Of a DNA stretch of 64,000 nucleotides, positions 1 through 9,239 are shown piece by piece. Made by a program: the position numbers and the translations under genes. Within the stretch, counting starts at the first letter, position 1; each line of letters opens with the position of its first letter. The notes beneath the pieces were generated by a model, which saw nothing but the letters and a program-made list of their open reading frames with translations, was not told the origin of the DNA and searched no databases. Origin of the DNA: an uncultured Tateyamaria sp. (lineage in GTDB: Bacteria; Pseudomonadota; Alphaproteobacteria; Rhodobacterales; Rhodobacteraceae); contig NZ_CANMBJ010000002.1 in the NCBI RefSeq assembly GCF_947496075.1, positions 1,302,001 through 1,366,000 on the forward strand, written 5' to 3'.

Positions 1-1
1 G

Positions 2-751
2 CGCGATACCTTGCCGCGCGTCATGCGTGGCAGTCGCATCGCGATGATTTTTCAGGAACCCATGACATCCCTGAACCCAGCCTTTCGCATCGGGGATCAG
101 ATATGCGAGGCGATCATTCAACACAGTGGCGCCACGCGCCCCGAAGCGCGTGCCCGTGCGGAAGACATGCTGCAACGCGTCGGCATTGCCAACCCTTCTC
201 AGAGGCTATTCGAGTATCCACACCAATTGTCCGGCGGTATGCGTCAACGGGTCATGATCGCGATGGCTCTGGCCAACGACCCTCAGGTTCTTATCGCGGA
301 TGAGCCGACAACTGCGCTTGATGTGACGATACAGGCGCAAATCCTCGACCTGATCAGGGACCTGCGCGATGCGACCAGGATGAGCACCATCATGATCACC
401 CATGATCTTGGTGTTGTTGCAGAGATCGCCGATCGAATAACGGTCATGTACGGCGGTCAGGTGGTTGAGCAAGGGCCCGTGAGAGAGGTTTTTGACAACC
501 CGCAGCATCCCTACACGATTGGTCTGATGAGCGCGATGCCCGGGCTGGACCGTCCGGGCGAGCGATTGGCGATTGTTCCGGGCACGGTTCCGACGATTGC
601 GAATATGCCTAAAGGTTGCCGTTTCCGAACCCGGTGCGCCTTCGCAGCGGCGACATGTGCGCAGCGACCCACGCTCTCGGAGATTGCCCCGCAGCACCAC
701 GTCGCATGCCACTTCGCGCCTCTTGAAGAACACATTGAGGTGACCCGTTGA
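2..751 (+). CDS. peptide ABC transporter ATP-binding protein, 5' end outside window
   Basis: ATPase of an oligopeptide/dipeptide-type importer (DppD/OppD family) that powers uptake through the inner-membrane permeases encoded just downstream. The reading frame is open from the first base, and the Walker A motif lies upstream of the window, so the gene is truncated by the window edge and not broken. Visible in order: Q-loop ([10 protein letters not shown]), ABC signature (LSGGMRQRV), Walker B ([12 protein letters not shown]), H-loop (ITHDLG), and a cysteine-containing C-terminal tail typical of oligopeptide ATPases ([10 protein letters not shown]). The track's start at base 11 is an internal TTG and is not the true start. 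Its stop overlaps the next start by 4 bases, so the two ATPases are translationally coupled. Confidence 0.93.
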   Translation, partial: RDTLPRVMRGSRIAMIFQEPMTSLNPAFRIGDQICEAIIQHSGATRPEARARAEDMLQRVGIANPSQRLFEYPHQLSGGMRQRVMIAMALANDPQVLIADEPTTALDVTIQAQILDLIRDLRDATRMSTIMITHDLGVVAEIADRITVMYGGQVVEQGPVREVFDNPQHPYTIGLMSAMPGLDRPGERLAIVPGTVPTIANMPKGCRFRTRCAFAAATCAQRPTLSEIAPQHHVACHFAPLEEHIEVTR

Positions 752-1851
752 ACCAAAACGTCATCCTCGAGGCCATCGATGTCGTGAAGCATTTTGGAAT
801 GGGTTCTGGCTGGTTATCTCAAACGCCGGTTGTGCAGGCGGTCGACGGTGTCTCACTTGAAGTGCGGCGCGGAGAGACCTTCGCGATTGTGGGCGAGAGC
901 GGCTGTGGAAAATCGACGCTCGCACGCCTGCTGATGCGGCTTTTGACACCAACCTCCGGCGATGTGCTGTTCGACGGACGACAGGTCAGTACGATCCAGG
1001 GCGAAGAGCTGAAGACGCTGCGCTGCGACATGCAGTTCATTTTTCAGGATCCCTTCTCCTCTCTGAATCCGCGGATGACGGTCGCCAAGCTTGTGGCGGA
1101 GCCTCTAGAAATTCATGCGCCCGCGCTGTCCGCACAGGACCGTCGCGCCAAGGTGGCCGAGCTGCTGCGCCAAGTTGGATTGCGCGCCGAACACGCAGAC
1201 AGGTATCCTCACGAATTCAGTGGCGGCCAGCGTCAACGGATCGGCATCGCGCGCGCGCTGGCCTCAGGGCCGAAGCTCATCATCGGGGATGAGCCGGTTT
1301 CGGCGCTGGACGTTTCGGTGCAGGCGCAAGTGATCAATCTTTTGGGCGATCTGTCCCGCGACCTTGGGCTGACCCTTGTGATCATCGCACATGATTTGGG
1401 CGTGATCCGGCACATGAGCGACCGCGTGGCCGTTATGTATCTGGGCCGGATTGTCGAGATTGGCACGACCGAGGATGTCTTTTCGGAGCCCAAACACCCC
1501 TACACACAGGCGCTTTTGGCCGCAATCCCGTCGATGGACGGGCCAGTGACGGATCATAGTGCGACGGTTCACGGCGAAATGCCCAGCCCATCGGATCCGC
1601 CGCCGGGCTGCCGGTTCCACACACGCTGCCCACACGCGCAGGCGCTTTGCAAAACGCAAAAACCGCATCTGAGTGCCGTACAGGACGCATCCCATCAGGT
1701 AGCCTGCCATTTCGCAGACACGTTGCAACGGCGGCACCGCCCATCAACCGCAACACAGAAATCCAAGACTGCCGAGGCACGTTTCGCGCTTTACCGCGCG
1801 GCGACAGAAGGCGGCGCCGTCACGCACAATGCAAAACAGGATCAGCCATGA
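748..1851 (+). CDS. peptide ABC transporter ATP-binding protein (DppF/OppF type)
   Basis: Second ATPase of the same importer, 367 aa. Walker [10 protein letters not shown] is at about residues 49-57, Q-loop [10 protein letters not shown] near 99-108, signature [10 protein letters not shown] near 157-166, Walker [13 protein letters not shown] near 178-188, and the oligopeptide C-terminal cysteine segment ([10 protein letters not shown]) follows. It starts at a TTG that overlaps the preceding stop (TTGA). The last 40 or so residues (after CHFADT) are a basic, low-complexity extension beyond the usual family end. The stop lies within an ATGA overlapping an upstream start candidate for the binding protein, consistent with one operon. 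Confidence 0.95.
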   Translation: MNQNVILEAIDVVKHFGMGSGWLSQTPVVQAVDGVSLEVRRGETFAIVGESGCGKSTLARLLMRLLTPTSGDVLFDGRQVSTIQGEELKTLRCDMQFIFQDPFSSLNPRMTVAKLVAEPLEIHAPALSAQDRRAKVAELLRQVGLRAEHADRYPHEFSGGQRQRIGIARALASGPKLIIGDEPVSALDVSVQAQVINLLGDLSRDLGLTLVIIAHDLGVIRHMSDRVAVMYLGRIVEIGTTEDVFSEPKHPYTQALLAAIPSMDGPVTDHSATVHGEMPSPSDPPPGCRFHTRCPHAQALCKTQKPHLSAVQDASHQVACHFADTLQRRHRPSTATQKSKTAEARFALYRAATEGGAVTHNAKQDQP

Positions 1852-1868
1852 ACAGAGAGGATTTGAAG

Positions 1869-3389
1869 ATGTCACAGATGAAAAAGGCCATTATCACTGC
1901 ATTGGTTGGCGCAACCGCGCTCACTGCCAGCCCGGCGCTTGCCAAGGATCTGCGGATCGCGTTGCAATCGGACGCAGACGTGCTGGACCCCGACCAATCG
2001 CGCACATTTGTGGGGCGGATAGTCTACGCCTCGCTGTGCGACAAGCTGGTGGACATCACACCCGACCTCGAAATCATCCCGCAGTTGGCCACCTCCTGGA
2101 GCACGTCGGAGGATGGCACAGCAATCACGATGCAGCTGCGTGAGGGCGTGGTGTTCCATGATGGTACGCCGTTCAACGCCGAAGCGGTGGCCGCCAATAT
2201 CGAACGGTCGCAGACAATGGACGAGTCGCGACGCAAATCCGAGCTGGCCTCGATCACCTCGACCGAAGTCACGGGCGACTATGAAATTGTGTTCAATCTC
2301 GCCGGACCCGACGCAACGCTTATGGCGCAACTGGCCGACCGCGCAGGTATGATGGTCTCACCCACGGCGTCGGCCGCGGCTGGGACGGATTTCGGGTTGA
2401 ACCCTGTCTGCTCGGGCGCGTTTAGCTTCACGGAGCGCGTGGCGCAGGACAAGATCGTTCTGACCAAGTTCGCCGATTATTGGAACGCTGAGGCGATCCA
2501 CTTTGACAGCATCACCTTCCTGCCGATCCCCGACACCACGGTGCGTCTTGCGAACCTACAATCGGGCGACATCGACATGCTGGAGCGCTTGAACGCGACG
2601 GACCTGACACAAGCCAACGACGATCCCGACATCATCGTCGATAGCGCGGTATCACTCGGCTATCAGGCGATCACCTTCAACATCAACAACGGGCCCCGCG
2701 GCGACAACCCATGGGGTAACGACAAGCGTCTGCGCCAGGCGCTAAGCTACGCGATTGACCGCGAGGCGCTGAACCAAGTGGTCTTCGAGGGTGCATTTGC
2801 ACCTGGCAACCAACCGTTCCCATCGACTTCACCCTGGTACAATCAGTCCTTGCCGTTAGAAGCCCGCGATATCGAAAAAGCGAAGGCACTCCTGGCAGAA
2901 GCGGGCTTTGCCGATGGTCTGGAGCTGGAAGTTCAGGTGCCCAATTCCACCGAGCCGCTTGCAGTCATGCAGGTGGTTCAAGCCATGGCTGCTGAGGCCG
3001 GGATCGACATCAAACTGACCTCCAAAGAGTTCGCGACGCTGCTGGCTGACCAATCCGCCGGCGACTATACCGCAAGCCAGATCGGCTGGTCAGGTCGTGT
3101 TGACCCGGACGGGAACAACCACCCGTTCGTGACCACCAATGGCGGGATCAACGACTCCAAGTACTCCGATCCGAAGATGGACGAACTGATGGACGCCGCC
3201 CGCGTGGCTGGCAGCACCGAAGAGCGCAAAGCGCTTTACGATGAAGCCATGACCATTCTGCTGGACGATCTGAACCGGGTGTTCCTGTACCACGTCAACT
3301 GGATCTGGGCGTACAACAGCAACATGAAGGGCTTCACACCCTATCCCGACGGCATGATCCGCCTCGAGAACGTGACCTGGGAAGAGTGA
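1869..3389 (+). CDS. peptide ABC transporter substrate-binding protein (SBP family 5)
   Basis: Periplasmic binding protein of the importer, about 506 aa. The track begins at 1647, but the mature gene clearly begins later. ATG 1869 follows an AGAGAGG ribosome-binding site by about 9 bases and gives a clean Sec signal peptide (basic start, hydrophobic stretch, cleavage after SPALA). An in-frame ATG at 1848 overlapping the previous stop is the alternative. Family features include DPDQSRTFVG near the mature N-terminus and the later conserved RLRQALSYAIDREAL and KALLAEAGF segments of SBP_bac_5 proteins. The ligand cannot be read from the sequence; the downstream gamma-glutamyltransferase suggests small peptides or gamma-glutamyl compounds. 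Confidence 0.93.
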   Translation: MSQMKKAIITALVGATALTASPALAKDLRIALQSDADVLDPDQSRTFVGRIVYASLCDKLVDITPDLEIIPQLATSWSTSEDGTAITMQLREGVVFHDGTPFNAEAVAANIERSQTMDESRRKSELASITSTEVTGDYEIVFNLAGPDATLMAQLADRAGMMVSPTASAAAGTDFGLNPVCSGAFSFTERVAQDKIVLTKFADYWNAEAIHFDSITFLPIPDTTVRLANLQSGDIDMLERLNATDLTQANDDPDIIVDSAVSLGYQAITFNINNGPRGDNPWGNDKRLRQALSYAIDREALNQVVFEGAFAPGNQPFPSTSPWYNQSLPLEARDIEKAKALLAEAGFADGLELEVQVPNSTEPLAVMQVVQAMAAEAGIDIKLTSKEFATLLADQSAGDYTASQIGWSGRVDPDGNNHPFVTTNGGINDSKYSDPKMDELMDAARVAGSTEERKALYDEAMTILLDDLNRVFLYHVNWIWAYNSNMKGFTPYPDGMIRLENVTWEE

Positions 3390-3441
3390 TCATGACCTGT
3401 CCGCGCTGCCCCTGCGGGTTCTTTGCTGCTGAGGTTTTGAC

Positions 3442-4386
3442 ATGCTGGCGTTCCTGCTGCGACGCATCCTGATTGCCATTCCGACGATTGTGATCATCTC
3501 GATCATGGTCTTTGGACTGCAACATCTGTTGCCGGGCGATCCTCTTCTGGTGCTGGCCGGAGAAGAGCGTGATCCGGCCGTGCTGGAGGCGTTGCGCGAA
3601 AAATACCGCCTCAACGATCCGATCCCGGTGCAATATCTAGCCTGGGTGGGCAACGCCCTTCAGGGGGATCTGGGTGTGTCGCTGCGAACCAATCAGCCCG
3701 TCACCGAGCTGATGGCACAAAAGCTGCCCGTGACCATTCAACTGGCTCTGATGTCGATGGTCTTTGCCCTTGTGATCGGCATTCCAGCGGGCATCCTATC
3801 CGCGGTCAAAAAGGGCACTGCGACGGACTACGTTGCTAATGTGGTTGCCCTATCGGGGCTGTCTATTCCGAATTTCTGGCTGGGGATCATGCTGATCCTG
3901 CTGGTGTCGGTGAAATGGCAGTTGTTGCCCGCCTCCGGCTACGTGCCGCCGTCAGAGGATCTCTGGCAATCGATCCGCACGATGCTGATGCCGTCCTTTG
4001 TGCTCGGCACGGCGCTTGCCGCGACCTTGATGCGGCACACCCGATCCTCGATGATCGGTGTGCTCAGTGCAGACTACGTGCGCACGGCGCGCGCCAAAGG
4101 GTTGGCCGAACGCGTCGTCATCCTCAAACATGCCCTGCGCAACGCGCTCACGCCCATCGTGACACTAACCGCGCTTTTGTTTGGGGAACTGGTGGCGGGG
4201 GCCGTTCTCACCGAGCAGATATTTACCATTCCGGGCTTTGGCAAGCTGGTCGTCGATGCGGTATTCAACCGCGACTATGCCGTTGTGCAGGGCATCGTGC
4301 TTGTCACCGCTGTGGGGTTCATCTTCATGAATCTGTTTGCGGACGTCATGTATTTCGTCCTCAACCCGCGCTTGAGGGAGCAGTGA
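3442..4386 (+). CDS. peptide ABC transporter permease (DppB/OppB type)
   Basis: Inner-membrane permease of 314 aa with about six hydrophobic segments. It starts with the usual LRRILIAIPTIVIISIMVF helix and has the family motif LLPGDPLLVLAG directly after it. The cytoplasmic loop that contacts the ATPase is visible as DYVRTARAKGLAERVV, followed by LRNALTPIVT. It lies 52 bases after the binding-protein gene and 1 base before the second permease. Length is normal for the family. Confidence 0.95.
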   Translation: MLAFLLRRILIAIPTIVIISIMVFGLQHLLPGDPLLVLAGEERDPAVLEALREKYRLNDPIPVQYLAWVGNALQGDLGVSLRTNQPVTELMAQKLPVTIQLALMSMVFALVIGIPAGILSAVKKGTATDYVANVVALSGLSIPNFWLGIMLILLVSVKWQLLPASGYVPPSEDLWQSIRTMLMPSFVLGTALAATLMRHTRSSMIGVLSADYVRTARAKGLAERVVILKHALRNALTPIVTLTALLFGELVAGAVLTEQIFTIPGFGKLVVDAVFNRDYAVVQGIVLVTAVGFIFMNLFADVMYFVLNPRLREQ

Positions 4387-4387
4387 T

Positions 4388-5275
4388 ATGACCCAGACCG
4401 CGACCCAAGCGCCAGCGCCCAATGATCCCCTGCTAGAGGCCCGCCCCGAGAACCGCGTGTGGAAAAAATTTCGCAGCCACAAGAGCGCGATGGTCGGCGG
4501 TGCGCTGGTCGTGTTCTTCATCGCTATTGCGCTGGCAGCCCCGATACTACCGATCCCCGATCCTGCCGCGACGGATTGGGGCGCGGTGCGCAAAGCGCCA
4601 AGCGGGGAGAATTGGATGGGCACTGACGAAATCGGCCGCGATGTCATGGCCCGATTGATCTGGGGCGCGCAAGCCTCCCTGGCAGCGGGCGTTGTCTCGG
4701 TTGGGATCGCCGTTCTCTTTGGCGTGCCCCTGGGCATCGTTGCGGGGTATTTCGGCGGCTGGACCGACGCCGTCATTTCGCGCTGCACCGAGGCGCTTCT
4801 GGCTGTGCCGTTCCTAATCCTCGCGATCGCACTGGCCGCGTTTATGGGGCCGTCCCTGACCAATGCCATGATTGCCATCGGGATCTCGGCCACACCGATT
4901 TTCATCCGGCTCACGCGCGGGCAGGTCCTCAGCATCAAGGAAGAGGATTATGTCGAAAGCGCACGCGCAATCGGTCTGCCAACGCCCAAGATCCTCTCGC
5001 GCTACATCTTTCCCAACGTCCTGCCGCCCATTCTGGTGCAAGCGACGCTGACAATTGCCACGGCCATCATCGCCGAGGCGTCCCTGTCGTTTCTGGGCCT
5101 AGGTCAACAACCCCCTGCACCCAGCTGGGGGTCCATGTTGAACACCGCCAAGAACTTCCTCAATCAAGCCCCCTGGATGGCCATGTGGCCGGGCCTGTCG
5201 ATCTTCTTCGTGGTGCTGGGGTTCAATCTTTTGGGTGACGGCCTGCGCGATGCGCTTGACCCGCGCGAACACTAA
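4388..5275 (+). CDS. peptide ABC transporter permease (DppC/OppC type)
   Basis: Second permease of the importer, 295 aa. It has the typical cytoplasmic N-terminus ending in a first membrane helix (SAMVGGALVVFFIAIALAAP), the GTDEIGRDVMARLIWG motif characteristic of DppC proteins, and the ATPase-contact loop EEDYVESARAIGLPTPKILS. The C-terminal helix is followed by GDGLRDALDPR, the standard end of this family. With the flanking genes it completes a five-component importer. Confidence 0.95.
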   Translation: MTQTATQAPAPNDPLLEARPENRVWKKFRSHKSAMVGGALVVFFIAIALAAPILPIPDPAATDWGAVRKAPSGENWMGTDEIGRDVMARLIWGAQASLAAGVVSVGIAVLFGVPLGIVAGYFGGWTDAVISRCTEALLAVPFLILAIALAAFMGPSLTNAMIAIGISATPIFIRLTRGQVLSIKEEDYVESARAIGLPTPKILSRYIFPNVLPPILVQATLTIATAIIAEASLSFLGLGQQPPAPSWGSMLNTAKNFLNQAPWMAMWPGLSIFFVVLGFNLLGDGLRDALDPREH

Positions 5276-5286
5276 CTGGAGGCTTC

Positions 5287-7068
5287 ATGTCCAATTTCAC
5301 AACCCGCCCCGAGATCAGAGGCACCTTTGGCGTCGCAACTTCGACGCATTGGATCGCGTCGGCGGTGGGGATGAGCATCCTTGAGAAAGGCGGCAACGCC
5401 TTTGACGCAGCTGTGGCAACCGCGCTGACGCTTCAAGTGGTCGAGCCCCATCTGAATGGCCCTGCCGGGGACATGCCCGCGATCTTTTACTCCGCCGAAA
5501 CCGGCAAGGTCGAAGTGCTCTGCGCTCAAGGCGTAGCACCCGAAGATGCAACGATTGAGCACTACATACAGCAGGGTCTGACCCTGATCCCCGGTTCAGG
5601 ACTTTTGGCGACGGTCGTGCCCGGTGCCTTTGACGGCTGGATGCTGATGCTGCGTGATCACGGCACGATGACCCTGCGCGAAGTCATGCAGCCGGCCATC
5701 GATTATGCCCGCAATGGGCATCCCGTCTTGCCGCGCGTTGCCAACACGATTGCGGGGCTGCACGCGTTCTTCGAGGAGGAATGGCCCACTTCCGCTGCAG
5801 TCTGGACGCCCGGTGGCCGCGCGCCAGAACCGAACGAGCTGTTCAAAAACCCCGATCTGGCGGCAACCTATGATCGCTTGGCCTCGGCCGTGGGTGACAC
5901 ACGAGAGGTTCAGATCGACGCAGCCCGGCACGAATGGCGCGAGGGCTTCGTCGCCAAGGCGATTTTCGACTATCTCAAGGATGCGCACGTCATGGACGTG
6001 TCAGAGACCAAGCACAGCGCCGTTCTGGCCCCTTCGGACATGGCTGACTGGCGGGCGACATATGAGGCGCCTCTGAGCTACGACTACCATGGCTGGACTG
6101 TGTACAAGACCCACGCCTGGTCTCAGGGTCCAGTGCTTTTGCAGGCGCTGGCGATCCTCAAAGGGGTTGACCTTGGTGCCATGGACCCGAACGGGGCGGA
6201 ATTCGTGCACACGGTGATTGAGGCGATGAAGCTCGCCTATGCAGACCGGGAGGCCTATTACGGCGACCCAGATTTCAGCGAAATCCCGATGGATGTGCTG
6301 CTGAGCGAAGCATACAACGCCGAGCGCCGCGAGCTGATCGGGGCCGATGCCTCACTCGCGCAACGTCCCGGACGGGTGCCGGGGTTCGAGGCGCAAGCGG
6401 ATGCCTACATCGAACGCGCACAGCGCGATTTCAAGGTCGGCAGCGTGGCTTCACAAGAACCTACGATGTCGCATCTCACCGAAAAACGCGGCGATACGGT
6501 GCATCTGGATATCATTGACCGTTGGGGCAACATGGTGGCCGCCACGCCGTCGGGAGGCTGGCTGCAAAGTAACCCGGTTGTGCCGGGGCTCGGCTTCCCA
6601 CTAAACTCGCGGGCGCAGATGTATTGGCTGGAAAAGGGCCTGCCGACCTCGCTCGTGCCCAAGAGCCGCCCAAGGACGACGCTCACCCCTAGTTACGCCG
6701 AGAAGGATGGCGTCCAACTGGTGTTCGGCACGCCCGGTGGTGACCAGCAAGACCAGTGGCAGCTGATCTGGTTCCTGCGATTTGTGCACTTCGGCATGGG
6801 CTTGCAAGAGTGCATGGACCAGCCGCTTTTCCATTCCATGCACTTCCAAGGCTCGTTCTTTCCCAGAGAGGTCAAGACAGGTGAAATGATGATCGAACGC
6901 AATGTTGGCGATGACGTGATTGATGATCTGCGCACGCGCGGGCACAAGGTGACCGTGGCAGAGCCATGGACGGTGGGGCGCCTCACGGCGGCGCTGCGCC
7001 AGCCGGATGGCACACTGCGTGCGGCCGCCACCCCTCGATTGATGCAAGCCTATGCGGTGGGCCGATGA
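5287..7068 (+). CDS. gamma-glutamyltransferase family protein
   Basis: Ntn-hydrolase of the gamma-glutamyltranspeptidase family, 593 aa. These enzymes self-cleave before a threonine that then attacks gamma-glutamyl bonds. The likely catalytic Thr is T404 in GDTVHL, followed by the family pattern WGNMVAATPSGGW and PGLGFPLNSRAQ. The N-terminal subunit carries GGNAFDAAVATAL. No signal peptide is visible, whereas classical GGT is periplasmic, so this one probably acts on imported substrate in the cytoplasm. It follows the permease by 11 bases and overlaps the next gene by 4 bases (ATGA). Exact substrate unknown; related cephalosporin-acylase-like activities cannot be excluded. Confidence 0.9.
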   Translation: MSNFTTRPEIRGTFGVATSTHWIASAVGMSILEKGGNAFDAAVATALTLQVVEPHLNGPAGDMPAIFYSAETGKVEVLCAQGVAPEDATIEHYIQQGLTLIPGSGLLATVVPGAFDGWMLMLRDHGTMTLREVMQPAIDYARNGHPVLPRVANTIAGLHAFFEEEWPTSAAVWTPGGRAPEPNELFKNPDLAATYDRLASAVGDTREVQIDAARHEWREGFVAKAIFDYLKDAHVMDVSETKHSAVLAPSDMADWRATYEAPLSYDYHGWTVYKTHAWSQGPVLLQALAILKGVDLGAMDPNGAEFVHTVIEAMKLAYADREAYYGDPDFSEIPMDVLLSEAYNAERRELIGADASLAQRPGRVPGFEAQADAYIERAQRDFKVGSVASQEPTMSHLTEKRGDTVHLDIIDRWGNMVAATPSGGWLQSNPVVPGLGFPLNSRAQMYWLEKGLPTSLVPKSRPRTTLTPSYAEKDGVQLVFGTPGGDQQDQWQLIWFLRFVHFGMGLQECMDQPLFHSMHFQGSFFPREVKTGEMMIERNVGDDVIDDLRTRGHKVTVAEPWTVGRLTAALRQPDGTLRAAATPRLMQAYAVGR

Positions 7069-7811
7069 CGTTTTCCCTGATTGCCAAAGACACTGATGGA
7101 AGCATCGGTCTGATTGTCGCCAGCAAGTTCTTTGCCTGCGGCGCCGTGGTGCCCTTTGTCTCGGACAAGGTCGCGGTCGCAAGCCAAGCGTTTTGCAATC
7201 CCGTTTGGGGAACCGAAGGACGCGCGCGGATGATGGCCGGCGAGACTGCCGAGGTTGTCCTGACTGATCTGGTCGCGCGCGACGAAGGACACGCGATCCG
7301 GCAGGCGCATATGATGGACATCAACGGCCATTTTGCGGCACACACAGGATCAGACTGCGTTGATTGGGCTGGTCATCTGATGCGCAACGATCATTCGGTT
7401 GCGGGCAATATGCTGGCTGGCGGGGAAGTGCTTGATGCCACATCCGACGCTTATAGCAAGGGCGTCGGCCTTCCCTTTGCAGAGCGTTTGATCACTGCGA
7501 TGCAGGCCGGAGAAGCGACCGGTGGGGACAAGCGTGGCCGACAGGCTGCAGGTCTTGTTATCCATCGTGGGCAAGCCCACCCTTGGCTTGACCTGCGCGC
7601 GGATGATCATGCCGATCCGTTGGGTGAACTGGCGCGCCTGTGTGACGTTGCTCAGGAACGATACGTTCACTTCGCCAAAGGTATGCCCACGGCCGAACGA
7701 TTTTCAGGCTTTCCGACCCGCGAAGGGATCGATGCAGATATTGCGCGCGCCGAAGCGGAACGAAAAGCCGCTGGCCGTCCAAGCCGGTCACATGCGGTTG
7801 AGCTTGAATAA
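7065..7811 (+). CDS. DUF1028 family protein
   Basis: 248 aa from the ATG that overlaps the GGT stop; the longer track start at 6966 runs inside GGT and is rejected. The N-terminus MTFSLIAKDTDGSIGLIVASKF and the later VAGNMLAGGEVL match the DUF1028 family, which resembles Ntn-hydrolases and is often found beside gamma-glutamyltransferase and peptide transporter genes. Function is unproven; an amidohydrolase role in the same pathway is an inference from fold resemblance and context. The C-terminal 20 residues are charged (ERKAAGRPSRSH) and probably unstructured. Confidence 0.85.
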   Translation: MTFSLIAKDTDGSIGLIVASKFFACGAVVPFVSDKVAVASQAFCNPVWGTEGRARMMAGETAEVVLTDLVARDEGHAIRQAHMMDINGHFAAHTGSDCVDWAGHLMRNDHSVAGNMLAGGEVLDATSDAYSKGVGLPFAERLITAMQAGEATGGDKRGRQAAGLVIHRGQAHPWLDLRADDHADPLGELARLCDVAQERYVHFAKGMPTAERFSGFPTREGIDADIARAEAERKAAGRPSRSHAVELE

Positions 7812-7813
7812 TA

Positions 7814-7829
7814 TAGGGGGCACCCTCTA
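7814..7829. promoter_or_regulatory. imperfect palindrome before the GntR regulator gene
   Basis: TAGGGGGCACCCTCTA, a 16-base near-palindrome in the 55-base gap between the DUF1028 gene and the GntR gene. It could be an operator for the regulator or the stem of a weak terminator or attenuator; no T-run follows. Seen in sequence, role inferred. Confidence 0.3.
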
Positions 7830-7866
7830 AAGCACATTTTGATCGTTTGGAGAGACTGGAACTGAA

Positions 7867-8571
7867 ATGAACGTCATGCCGCCCAAAGGTCCGCAGCAAC
7901 AGGTGCGCGCGCGTCTGCTCGAATTGATCAAATCCGAGGATCTTGGATCCGAAGGAAAGCTGCCCACCGAGCGCGAATTGGCGGACCGTTTCGGGGTCGG
8001 ACGGCGCTTTATTCGGCAGGCACTGGATGCGCTGGAAGCCGAAGGTCTTGTCTGGCGCAAGCAGGGCAAGGGCACCTTTGCGGGACAGCCGATGGACCCG
8101 ATGGGCGATCTAGCCGCAAAGGTCACGGGCGAGACCAATGCGCTGGAAGTCATGGAGGCACGCCTTTGTATTGAGCCCGAGTTGGCTGCTTTGTGCGCTC
8201 AACGTGTGCTTCCGGAAGAAGTGACGCGTTTACGCATGTTGGCTCAGCGACAATGGGAGGCGACCGATGCTCAGGCCATGGAGCTTTGGGACGGGTCCTT
8301 GCATCGCTTGATCGCACAATGCGCCCGCAACCGTCCTCTTCTGACTGCATATTCGATGTTGGACAAAATCAGATCCAACCCTTCTTGGGTCCGTATTCGG
8401 GCCAAGGGCCGGACCGAGACGTCTTTGCAGGTCACCCACAGCGAACACACCGCAATTGTGGAAGCAATTGCAGCCGGCCATGCAGACGCTGCGCGGATTG
8501 CAATGCTCGACCACCTTGAAACACGGTTTGCTGCCTTGCGCGACGAATTGGTGATGGAAAAGATGTGTTAA
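7867..8571 (+). CDS. GntR family transcriptional regulator (FadR/FCD subfamily)
   Basis: DNA-binding repressor-type protein of 234 aa. The N-terminal winged helix-turn-helix shows KLPTERELADRFGVGRRFIR and the wing QGKGTF. The C-terminal part is all-helical (FCD domain), with metal/ligand-type histidines in LHRLIA and SEHTAIVEAI. It stands at the end of the transporter/GGT operon on the same strand and is the obvious local regulator. Its effector is presumably the imported compound or a breakdown product, but this is inference. Confidence 0.92.
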   Translation: MNVMPPKGPQQQVRARLLELIKSEDLGSEGKLPTERELADRFGVGRRFIRQALDALEAEGLVWRKQGKGTFAGQPMDPMGDLAAKVTGETNALEVMEARLCIEPELAALCAQRVLPEEVTRLRMLAQRQWEATDAQAMELWDGSLHRLIAQCARNRPLLTAYSMLDKIRSNPSWVRIRAKGRTETSLQVTHSEHTAIVEAIAAGHADAARIAMLDHLETRFAALRDELVMEKMC

Positions 8572-9239
8572 GGACGCCCCCAACCAAATTAATCAGTTAA
8601 AAAGGTATCGGGTTAGGCAGCACCGTGGCGATACCGAAACCGTTTCAGCATTTGCGCCGTTCATCCAATGCTTTCGACGTGACATACAAACGCCTCTACC
8701 ATGTCGATCGACTGGATCGAGACAGAATTGCCTGTTGTGGTGAAACCGATCTCAAAAAATCGCGCAGGTGCTGCTCCGCCTCACAGGCGGCGGTGAGGCG
8801 CGGAAAGGAGGCACAGGAATGTGCCGGTTGCGTACATCATTAAGCACTGAATTTAATCGCCGAATACGCTTAGCTTTCCGATACCCTGGCAATCAGAAGG
8901 TGTGTGGCCACAAGTATTCCGTCAGTACCAACATTGGAATGCACGGCTAGAGCTTGAACCGCGCATTTCTTGCATCTTGGCTAAGAGCCCGACTGCGGCG
9001 AAGCGACGTTTGACCCGCATGCCGCTAGTTCATCCAGCTGTCGGTTTTGCCACCGCAGCGAATGTCTCCTTCGACAGGCCGCAGCGCAGCGTTGTCCACG
9101 ATTATCGAACGGCAGCTCAATGATCGATCCCTGGATACGGCGTTGGATGCTGCGTCTGCCTCGAGGTCTACAGTGAGCCCAATTTACCAATGCCACGGAG
9201 CGCATCAATAACCGCTTTAGCAGTAAGTTAAGCCCTAGC
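8572..9239. other. gene-poor gap with possible decayed coding remnants
   Basis: No intact gene is supported between the GntR and LysR genes. The track ORFs here (60-75 aa) overlap in several frames and lack convincing starts. One plus-strand stretch at about 9100-9210 reads IIERQLNDRSLDTALDAA followed by SRSTVSPIYQ before a stop, which faintly resembles the helix-turn-helix of AraC-type regulators. It may be the tail of a dead gene; this is a weak impression only. Confidence 0.4.
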
